From Trebonia sp963777905 (lineage in GTDB: Bacteria; Actinomycetota; Actinomycetes; Streptosporangiales; Streptosporangiaceae), in assembly GCA_963777905.1 (NCBI GenBank), contig CAVZSM010000014.1, forward strand, positions 39,986 through 103,985: a stretch of 64,000 nt of DNA, read 5' to 3'. The notes under the pieces are model-generated. The model ran no database searches and was not told where the DNA came from. It saw nothing but the letters and a program-made list of their open reading frames with translations. This document shows, piece by piece, positions 51,137 to 58,401 of this stretch; position 1 is the first letter of the stretch, and each line of letters opens with the position of its first letter. The position numbers were made by a program, and so were the translations under genes.

Positions 51137-52420
51137 CTATAGAAGCGGCCGGAGCTGGAGGGTCTGATCGCGGCGCGGGCCGACGCCGATCGCGCTGACC
51201 GGGGCGCCGGCCAGCTCCTCGATGGTCTTGACGTAGGTCTTCGCGGCCTTGGGCAGGTCGTCGAAGCTCCTCACCTGCGAGATGTCCTCCCACCAGCCGT
51301 CGAGGTACTCGTAGACCGGCTTGGCGTGGTGGAACTCGGTCTGCGTCATCGGGATCTCGTCGTAGCGCTTGCCGTCGACCTCGTAGGCCACGCAGACCGG
51401 TACCTTGTCCAGGGTGGACAGCACGTCCAGCTTGGTGACGAAGAAGTCGGTGACGCCGTTGACCCGCGCCGCGTAGCGGGCGATCACCGCGTCGAACCAG
51501 CCGGTGCGCCGCGGACGGCCGGTGGTCACGCCGTACTCGCCGCCGGTTTTGCGCAGGTAATCGCCCTGCTCGTCCTTCAGCTCGGTCGGGAACGGGCCGG
51601 CGCCGACTCGCGTGGTGTACGCCTTGACGATGCCGATCACCTTGGTGATCCTGGTCGGCCCGATACCCGCGCCGACGCACGCGCCGCCGGCCGTCGGGGA
51701 CGAGGAGGTGACGAACGGGTAAGTGCCGTGATCCACGTCCAGCATGGTGGCCTGGGCGCCTTCGAGGAGCACAACCTCGCCGTTGTCCAGCGCGTTGCCG
51801 AGTACGAGGCCAGTGTCCGCGACGTACGGCTTCAGCCGCTCGCCGTACGTCAGGTACTCCTCGGCGGTCTTGGCCGCGTCGATGCCGCGGCGGTTGTAGA
51901 CCTTGGTGAGCAGCTGGTTCTTGTCGCGCAAGACGAGATCGAGTTTCTGGCGGAGGATGCCGGGGTCGAACAGGTCCTGGACCCGTATCCCCATCCGGGC
52001 GACCTTGTCGCCGTAGGTCGGGCCGATGCCGCGGCCGGTGGTGCCGATCCTGGCGTTCCCGAGGAACCGCTCGCTCACCTTGTCCAGGGCGCGGTGGTGC
52101 GGCATGATCAGGTGCGCGTTGGCGGAGACCAGCAGCTTCTCGCAGCTGACGCCGCGGCTTTCCAGGCCGTCGATCTCCTCGAAGAGCACCTTCGGGTCGA
52201 TGACGACGCCGTTGCCGATCACGGGCGTGACGTTCCTGGAGAGGACCCCGGACGGCAGCACGTGCAGCGCGTAGCTCTCATCGCCGATGACCACGGTGTG
52301 GCCGGCGTTGTTGCCGCCCTGGTACCTGACGACATACTGAACGCGGTCACCGAGCAGGTCGGTCGCCTTGCCCTTACCCTCGTCGCCCCACTGGGCGCCG
52401 ATAAGCACGATGGCGGGCAT
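51137..52420 (-). CDS. purA: Adenylosuccinate synthetase PurA
   Basis: The 427-residue enzyme joins IMP and aspartate using GTP. It opens MPAIVLIGAQWGDEGKGKAT (GTP P-loop and catalytic aspartate), with GNGVVIDP, GTTGRGIGPTYGDKVAR and LLEGAQATMLDVDHGTYPFV; the C-terminal TTGRPRRTGWFD binds IMP/aspartate. It starts the minus-strand run purA-purD-ltrA-purB-murA. A strong hairpin lies in its 5' leader. DUF3151 and fba beyond it match the neighbourhood of Rv0357c-Rv0363c. Confidence 0.96.
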   Translation of the reverse strand: MPAIVLIGAQWGDEGKGKATDLLGDRVQYVVRYQGGNNAGHTVVIGDESYALHVLPSGVLSRNVTPVIGNGVVIDPKVLFEEIDGLESRGVSCEKLLVSANAHLIMPHHRALDKVSERFLGNARIGTTGRGIGPTYGDKVARMGIRVQDLFDPGILRQKLDLVLRDKNQLLTKVYNRRGIDAAKTAEEYLTYGERLKPYVADTGLVLGNALDNGEVVLLEGAQATMLDVDHGTYPFVTSSSPTAGGACVGAGIGPTRITKVIGIVKAYTTRVGAGPFPTELKDEQGDYLRKTGGEYGVTTGRPRRTGWFDAVIARYAARVNGVTDFFVTKLDVLSTLDKVPVCVAYEVDGKRYDEIPMTQTEFHHAKPVYEYLDGWWEDISQVRSFDDLPKAAKTYVKTIEELAGAPVSAIGVGPRRDQTLQLRPLL

Positions 52421-52446
52421 CTCTTATACGCCTTTCACACGACGAA

Positions 52447-52479
52447 AGCCCCTGGCAGCGCAAGCGCACGACAGGGGCT
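52447..52479 (-). promoter_or_regulatory. Hairpin in the purA 5' leader, candidate attenuator
   Basis: AGCCCCTG and CAGGGGCT pair over 8 bp around an inner GCGC-AA-GCGC stem; on the purA strand the hairpin is followed by TTTC, 27 bp before the ATG. The position between a divergent gene and purA makes a simple read-through terminator less likely than a leader-based control or mRNA-stabilising element. I cannot match it to a known purine riboswitch. Confidence 0.5.
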
Positions 52480-52556
52480 CTTGCGTCATGAGGGTACCCG
52501 TGCCGGTCATGTAGCCGCAAAGACGCACTGCCCTGGGCCGTGGCAGACTGCGGGCT

Positions 52557-52973
52557 ATGAGCACGCATGTGAACCTGTTTGGCGAGCCCGCGCCGACGCT
52601 GCTGCCCTCGCTGCCCGAGGCCGAGCAGCTGGTCTCCGCGGGCACGCCCGCGACGGAGATCGCGGCGAAGTATCCGGCGTTCTCGCTGGCCTGGGCGCTG
52701 CTGGCGGAGGCGGCACTCGCGGACGACCGGTACGTCGACGCCTATGCCTACGCCAGGACCGGGTACCACCGGGGGCTGGACGCGCTGCGGCGCAACGGGT
52801 GGAAGGGGCACGGGCCGATCCCCTGGTCGCACGCCGCTAACCAGGGGTTCCTGCGCTGCCTGGCGGCGCTGGCCCGGGCGGCCGGCGCGATCGGTGAGGA
52901 CGAAGAGGCGGACCGGTGCTGGAAGTTCCTCGCCGACAGCAGCGCCGACGCGTATGCGGAGCTGTCTAGCTGA
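52557..52973 (+). CDS. DUF3151 family protein
   Basis: The 138-residue protein matches the actinobacterial DUF3151 family: VNLFGEPAPTLLPSLPEAEQ, AFSLAWALLAEAALAD, VDAYAYARTGYHRGLDALRR, GWKGHGPIPWSHAANQGFLR and RCWKFLADSSADAY. The helical pattern is TPR-like. Function unknown. It is divergent from purA and ends by overlapping fba by 8 bp on the other strand; the family is conserved next to fba in actinobacteria. Confidence 0.92.
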   Translation: MSTHVNLFGEPAPTLLPSLPEAEQLVSAGTPATEIAAKYPAFSLAWALLAEAALADDRYVDAYAYARTGYHRGLDALRRNGWKGHGPIPWSHAANQGFLRCLAALARAAGAIGEDEEADRCWKFLADSSADAYAELSS

Positions 52974-53988
52974 GTTTGGTGCCCGCCGACAGCAGGTCCT
53001 CGCAGGCCTCCACGACGCGGGCCGACATGCCGGCCTCGGCCGCCTTGCCCCACGAGCGCGGGTCGTAGTCCTTCTTCCTGCCGACGTCGCCGTCCACCTT
53101 GAGCACGCCGTCGTAGTTGGCGAACATGTGCCCGGCCACTGGCCTGGAGAACGCGTACTGCATGTCGGTGTCCACGTTCATCTTCACGACGCCGTACGAG
53201 ATGGCCTCGCGGATCTCCTCGAGGGCCGACCCGGAACCACCGTGGAAGACCAGGTCGAACGGCTTCTCCTTGCCGTACTTCGCGCCGACGGTCTCCTGGA
53301 TTTCCTTGAGCACCGCCGGGCGCAGCTGCACGTGGCCGGGCTTGTAGACGCCGTGCACGTTGCCGAACGTGGCGGCGAGGATGTACCGGCCGCGCTCGCC
53401 AAGTCCGAGCGCCTCGGCCGTGGCCAGCGCGTCTTCCGGGGTGCTGTACAGCTTCTCGTTCATCTCACCGACAACGCCGTCTTCCTCACCGCCGACGACG
53501 CCGATCTCGAGCTCCATGATGATGCGGGCCTTGGCGCACTTCTCGAGGAGCTCCCTGGCGATCTCGAGATTCTCGGTGAGAGGCACCGCGGAGCCGTCCC
53601 ACATGTGCGACTGGAAAAGAGGATCTTGCCCGTTCCTGACCCGCTCGGCGGAGATCTCGATGAGCGGACGCATGTAGCCGTCCAGCTTGTCCTTCGGGCA
53701 GTGGTCGGTGTGCAGCGCGACATTGACGGGGTATTTCGCAGCGACCACGCGGGCGAATTCCGCGAGCGCCGCGGCGCCGGTGACCATGTCCTTCACCTTC
53801 TGGCCGGACAGGTATTCAGCGCCACCGGTGGAGATCTGGACGATCCCGTCGCTCTCCGCGTCGGCGAAGCCCTTGAGCGCCGCGTTCAGCGTCTGGCTAG
53901 AGGTGACGTTGACTGCCGGGTAGGCGAAGCCTTGCTGCTTGGCGCGGTCCAGCATCTGCGCGTAGATCTCTGGGGTCGCGATGGGCAT
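52966..53988 (-). CDS. fba: Class II fructose-bisphosphate aldolase
   Basis: The 340-residue zinc aldolase of glycolysis and gluconeogenesis. Zinc ligands are visible in ALHTDHCPKD and later in GNVHGVYKPGHV and VFHGGSGS; NVDTDMQYAFSRP binds the substrate phosphate end. Length and sequence are normal for the long class II type used by actinobacteria. It converges with DUF3151 and is divergent from the DedA gene. Confidence 0.96.
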   Translation of the reverse strand: MPIATPEIYAQMLDRAKQQGFAYPAVNVTSSQTLNAALKGFADAESDGIVQISTGGAEYLSGQKVKDMVTGAAALAEFARVVAAKYPVNVALHTDHCPKDKLDGYMRPLIEISAERVRNGQDPLFQSHMWDGSAVPLTENLEIARELLEKCAKARIIMELEIGVVGGEEDGVVGEMNEKLYSTPEDALATAEALGLGERGRYILAATFGNVHGVYKPGHVQLRPAVLKEIQETVGAKYGKEKPFDLVFHGGSGSALEEIREAISYGVVKMNVDTDMQYAFSRPVAGHMFANYDGVLKVDGDVGRKKDYDPRSWGKAAEAGMSARVVEACEDLLSAGTKLS

Positions 53989-54104
53989 GGCGTGGCTCCT
54001 GTTGTCCGTCAGCAGTGATGTAGGGAAACTCTAGCTGGCCGCTGGGGTTAAGGTTTGGCTTGAACGTGTCTGACTACCCGCGCCGATGCTGTACAAAGGT
54101 GGCC

Positions 54105-54803
54105 ATGACGAGCTTCCTGGTTTCGCACGCCATCTATGCGATCGTCATTTTTGGCGTGCTGGAAGCCATGTGCATCCCGATCTCCTCTGAGCTCACGTTC
54201 CTGCTCGGCGGGGCGATCGCCTCGGGCGCGGTCACCGGGGCGCACCAGCACCCGAGCCTGGCCCTCGTGATCATCGTGGGGACGCTGGCCGAACTCGTCG
54301 GCTCGTACATCTCTTACGGGGTTGGCCGCGTCGGAGGACGCCCGCTGGTGCGCCGCTGGGGCCGCTACGTGCTGGTGACCGAGGCGGACGTGGCGCGCGC
54401 CGAGCGGTTCCTGGTCGGGCGCGGCGTGTGGGCCGTGCCCGTCGCGCGCATGCTGCCGTTCGTGCGGGCCTTCGCGTCGATCGTGGCCGGCCTGGTCGAG
54501 ATCCCGCCGCTGCGGTTCGGCGTGCTGAGCTTCATCGGCACGTTCATCTACGTGGTCGTCTTGTCCAGCATCGGGTACAGCCTCGGCAGCGAGTGGAGCA
54601 AGATCAACCACGGGCTCACCGTTATCACGTACGTTCTCGCGGCCGTCGTCATCGTGGCGATCATCGGGTTCGTGTTCTACCGGCTGCGCGAGTTCAGGAA
54701 GGAAACCGCGGCGGCCGCCGCGCGCGGGGAGGTCCCGGCTGGGCCGGCGGACCACGCGGCGCGGCCCGGGCAGGCTGGCCGGGCCGGGCGGCACGCTCGC
54801 TAG
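54105..54803 (+). CDS. DedA family membrane protein
   Basis: The 232-residue protein begins MTSFLVSHAIYAIVIFGVLE and has the DedA/VTT pattern: IPISSELTFLLGGAIASGAV, GTLAELVGSYISYGVGR, the glycine/arginine motif FLVGRGVWAVPVARMLPFVR and helices to about residue 205. DedA proteins are membrane scramblases or flippases for lipids or undecaprenyl phosphate. The C-terminus is Ala/Arg-rich. It converges on pyrE with a 15-bp gap; in M. tuberculosis a DedA gene (Rv0364) also lies beside fba. Confidence 0.92.
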   Translation: MTSFLVSHAIYAIVIFGVLEAMCIPISSELTFLLGGAIASGAVTGAHQHPSLALVIIVGTLAELVGSYISYGVGRVGGRPLVRRWGRYVLVTEADVARAERFLVGRGVWAVPVARMLPFVRAFASIVAGLVEIPPLRFGVLSFIGTFIYVVVLSSIGYSLGSEWSKINHGLTVITYVLAAVVIVAIIGFVFYRLREFRKETAAAAARGEVPAGPADHAARPGQAGRAGRHAR

Positions 54804-54818
54804 GGTCGCTGCCCTGGG

Positions 54819-55352
54819 TTACAGCCCGAGCTCGGCGAGCTCGTAGACAGCGCGGTAGGGCAGGCCGCGGTCCAGGACGCGCGGCCGGGCGCCGCGTTCG
54901 ACAAGGACCGCGACGCCGACTACCTCGGCGCCCGCTTCCTGCAGCGCGTCCACCGCGGTGAGCACGGAAGCACCGGTCGTGGAGGTGTCCTCGACGGCCA
55001 GCACGCGCCGGCCGGCCACGTCAGGCCCTTCGATCCGTCGCTGCGTGCCGTGCGTCTTCTCCGCCTTCCGCACCACGAACGCGTCGAGCGGCGTGCCCCG
55101 GCTGGCGGCGGCGTGCATCATGGCGCAGGCCACCGGGTCGGCGCCGAGCGTTAGCCCGCCGACCGCCTCGTAGGCCAGGTCCGCCGTGGCGTTGAGCAGC
55201 ACACGTCCGGCCAGCGGGGCGAGCCGGCCGTCGAGCAGCACCCGCCGCAGGTCCACATAGCTGCTCGCGTGCCGCCCGGACGACAGCACGAAGTCGCCGT
55301 ATATCACTGCCCTGGCCTTGATCCCGGCCAGCAGTTCGTCGCGATCGCTCAC
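54819..55352 (-). CDS. pyrE: Orotate phosphoribosyltransferase PyrE
   Basis: The 177-residue enzyme makes OMP from orotate and PRPP. It shows the type I PRTase PRPP motif RVLAVEDTSTTGASVLTAVD and an N-terminal hood with DFVLSSGRHASSYVDLR. VVRKAEKTHGTQRRIEG is the flexible catalytic loop region. It is the only pyr gene in the window. Divergent from the NYN gene, with about 150 bp between. Confidence 0.95.
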   Translation of the reverse strand: MSDRDELLAGIKARAVIYGDFVLSSGRHASSYVDLRRVLLDGRLAPLAGRVLLNATADLAYEAVGGLTLGADPVACAMMHAAASRGTPLDAFVVRKAEKTHGTQRRIEGPDVAGRRVLAVEDTSTTGASVLTAVDALQEAGAEVVGVAVLVERGARPRVLDRGLPYRAVYELAELGL

Positions 55353-55506
55353 GCGTCAGAGCATATAAAGCCTGCCGCGGCAGGGTGCTCGGCGGATTGC
55401 ACGGGTCGCACGCTGGGCACTTCTCTGGTTTGGGAATGCACGGAAAGCCCAACGCGGCTGGCTAGCTTTACTACCCTAGAAGAGGCGGAAAACAATCGGA
55501 AGGACG

Positions 55507-57693
55507 GTGACCTGCGTGGATCGCTGTGCGCTGTTCGTGGACGCGGGCTATGTACTAGCGGACGGCGCCATGGCGGTGCACGGAACGCGGCACCGGGAGT
55601 CGGTGTCCTGGGACTACGCGGGACTGACGCAATTCCTCGCCGGCCTGGCCAGCGAACAGTCCGGGCTTCCGCTGTTGCGCTGCTACTGGTACGAGGCGAC
55701 CGTCGAGGGCCGCCGGACCGAGGAACACGACACGCTCGCCGACCTGCCTGGGGTTAAGCTCCGGCTCGCCAAGATGCGCCCCGGGCGCCGGGAAGGCGTG
55801 GAGAGCGAGATCCACCGTGACCTCACGACCCTGGCGCGGAACAAGGCCGCGACCGACGCGATGGTCGTCAGCGCAGAGGAGGATCTCGCCCAGGTCGTCG
55901 CCGACGTTCAGGACCTCGGCATGCGGGTCACCCTGCTGCACATCGCGGTCGACGGCAACGGGGCGATCCCCCGCGCGCTCCGGCAGGAGTGCGACGACGT
56001 CGCGGAGATCAACAGCGCGCACCTGCGCCCGTACGTCGAGCTGATCTCCGGAGCCGAGCCGCCGCGCGCGGACGAGCAGGACGCGGGCTCACTGATCGTG
56101 TTCCGCCCGGCGGCGAACGGCCACGGCCAGCCCGCGGGCAGCGCCCCGTACCCGCCAGCCCCGCAGGAAGCCGACAACGGCTACCAGGCGCCCCCTGGCT
56201 ACCCAGCGTCGGCCGGAACGCTCGCCGGCGCGCCTGAGGCGCCCGCCCCACCCCTGGACCTGGCGCCCGTCGCGCAGGACGTCCAGCAGGGCAGCAGCAG
56301 GACGCTCAGCTTGCTCAGCAGCAGCCTGGTCAGCACGAGCCGCAGCCTGCCCAGCAAGAGGTGGCCGCCGAGCAGGACCAGCCAGCCGCGCCCGCCGAGG
56401 ACCGCCCCGCGGCGTCCGCCGCCGATTACTTCAGCGCGTCACCCGGTCTTGCTGTGGTCCAGCCGGAGCAGAGTCAGGACCAGCCTTCGCCGTCTTCGCC
56501 CGCGGAGGCTCAGGAGTACGCCGTGCGGCCCGACTGGCCCGCGGGACCCGAGCTCACGCCACGGCCCGAGGTGTACGGCGCCCCGGTGGCCGTTCCCGCG
56601 CCACCCGCCGAGCAGCCGGTCGCTCTTCCGGCGGCGCGGAACCGCGCCACCGATCTGTCCGGGTACCGCCCCGGTGCTATCCGCATGCAGCCGCCACGCG
56701 ATCCGGTGAGCCGGGAGCCGCTGCCAGCCGAGCCCGGTGACGGCTGGCAGCCGGCGCCGGCTTCCGCCCAGGTTCACCGGCTGCCCGCTCGCGGAGCAGG
56801 CCAGGGCGCTGCCGCGCCGCCCCTGCCCCCGCTTGGGGTATCAGGAGCGTCTGGGGTGCCCGGGGCGCCAGGGCCGGCGATGCCACCACCAGCCGGCCAG
56901 CCGATGCCCGGGCAGCCACCGCAAGGGTCAGCCGCAGCAGGGTCAGCCGCAGCAGGGTCAGTCACTGCAGGGTCAGCCGGGTATCGCGCAGCCGGCGCCC
57001 GGGCCGTTCACTGCGCCGCAGCCGGAAACCGGTCAGCCGCCGCTAGCAGGGCAGCCGCCGGCCGGCCAGTACGGGGCGCCGGTGATGCCAATAGTCCCTG
57101 ACGTCGGCTATCCGGCCCACGACGCCGGCCACACGGCCTCGCGAAACGGCTCATACACCGGCCCGCGGCCGGTCGCCTCGCCCGGGTCGGGCGGCGCGCC
57201 AGCGGCGCCGTGGGGGCAGCCCCCGGCCGGGGGCCTCAACGGCCCTAGCGCCCCTAGCGGCCCCATTGGTCCCGGCGCCCCCGCGGGTCCGGGAGGGCAC
57301 CAGGGTCAGCCGGCGGGGAACCCGCTCGCCACACCGCCGGCGATCACCCCGCAGGCCGATCCGGGGGGCCAGCCTGGCCCAGGCGTCGGCTTCCCTGGCG
57401 GCCCGCTCGGACCGGCCGGGCCGGCGTACTCCGCTGCGCAGCCGGGTGTCTCGCTTGCCGACGCCGTTCAGTCGGCACACCGGGAAGGCCAGGAGTTCGG
57501 CGAGTCGGTCGCGCGTGACGCGCCGGCGCTCTGGCTGGAGGCGGTGCTGGCAAGGAAGCCGCGGATGCCGTCCGACCTGGAGGCAAGGCTGCTCCAGGGG
57601 TCGGCGCTGCCGATCGACTTCCTGTTGCACGACGAGGTGCGGCACGCGCTGCGCCGCGGGTTCTGGGACGCCCTGGAGCGTGCCCGCCGCTGA
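55507..57693 (+). CDS. NYN-domain ribonuclease-like protein with long Pro/Gln linker (two compensating frameshifts)
   Basis: An N-terminal NYN (PIN-like) domain of about 180 residues, CALFVDAGYVLADGAMAVHG, ESEIHRDLTTLARNKAATDA and VVSAEEDLAQVVADVQDLG, carries the acidic residues expected for metal-dependent RNA cleavage. A disordered Pro/Gln/Gly linker of over 400 residues leads to a conserved C-terminal module (SLADAVQSAHREGQEFGESV, LWLEAVLARKPRMPSDLEAR, LLHDEVRHALRRGFWDALER). The frame is lost at about 56289-56291 (one base missing) and regained at about 56925-56927 (one base extra), so net length is unchanged at about 728 residues. GTG 55516 is an alternative start. Actinobacterial homologues share both ends, supporting one gene. 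Confidence 0.85.
56929..56973 (+). repeat. 15-bp tandem repeat in the NYN gene linker
   Basis: Three units of CAGCCGCAGCAGGGT (the third with changes) encode QPQQG repeats in the corrected frame. The low-complexity tract explains why an indel next to it (56925-56927) would be hard to resolve in assembly. Confidence 0.8.
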
Positions 57694-57743
57694 TCTCATA
57701 AATCGCGTGCGCAACCTCCGTTGCGGACACCACATCCAGGCGA

Positions 57744-58322
57744 ATGGGAAAGGGCCACTGGGGTACCGTGAGAAGAGTGGCTGACGTCGGTGATTTCGAC
57801 GAAATCGAGTTTGAGGCAGCACGGACAGGCAATCACGTGCGGGCCGCAGTACGCATGAGCGAGCTCGCCCGCGGGGTGGAGCCTGGCATGCGCGCCGAGT
57901 CTCACCTACGGGTCGGCGAGCAGTGGATGATGGCCGACGAACCGCAGCAAGCGGCGGACGAGTTCACCGCGGCGATCGAAGACGGCGGATCCACGTTCGG
58001 CAACCCTAGTGTCTACCTCGCCAGGGCGCTGTTCGCGCTGGGCCGCGAACAGGAGGCGGAGCAGTTGCTCGCCGTGCTGGCCGCCAAGCGCGAGTCGATC
58101 ACTCCTCGCACGTGTGACCTGGTCGCCGAACTGCTGACCGAGCAAGGCGACCTGCAGCGCGCGCTCGAGTGGGCGACGGCGGGCGTCGAGCATTGCGTCG
58201 CGCGAGCCGACGACAACGAGCTCCAGCTCCTGCTTCGCCTGCGCTACCGCATCCGGGTCGATCTCGGCCTCGACGAGGACGACTACGACCGCATGCTGGA
58301 CGCCACCCACCGCCAGGGCTGA
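57744..58322 (+). CDS. TPR-like helical protein, function unknown
   Basis: The 192-residue protein (181 if GTG 57777 is the start) is alpha-helical and acidic with a TPR-like array from about residue 40: RVGEQWMMADEPQQAADEFT, YLARALFALGREQEAEQLLA and LTEQGDLQRALEWATAGVEH. Related actinobacterial proteins are often found near SEC-C-motif proteins, but none is here. It lies 50 bp after the NYN gene on the same strand and ends at the strong hairpin shared with clpB. Confidence 0.75.
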   Translation: MGKGHWGTVRRVADVGDFDEIEFEAARTGNHVRAAVRMSELARGVEPGMRAESHLRVGEQWMMADEPQQAADEFTAAIEDGGSTFGNPSVYLARALFALGREQEAEQLLAVLAAKRESITPRTCDLVAELLTEQGDLQRALEWATAGVEHCVARADDNELQLLLRLRYRIRVDLGLDEDDYDRMLDATHRQG

Positions 58323-58347
58323 CCGGGGCCCAGACCCGCAGAAACGG

Positions 58348-58393
58348 TTTGTCCCTGGTTTCTGCTGCCAGAGCAGCAGAAACCAGGGACAAA
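58348..58393. terminator. Perfect 21-bp hairpin between convergent genes, bidirectional terminator
   Basis: Arms TTTGTCCCTGGTTTCTGCTG-C (58348-58368) and the exact complement (58373-58393) with a CAGA tetraloop lie between the TPR-like gene and clpB stops. The ends are AAA/TTT, so it could terminate both. The outer arm is the same sequence as the hairpin inside the mannosyltransferase gene at 23597-23650. Confidence 0.85.
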
Positions 58394-58401
58394 GTACTGA
58401 C

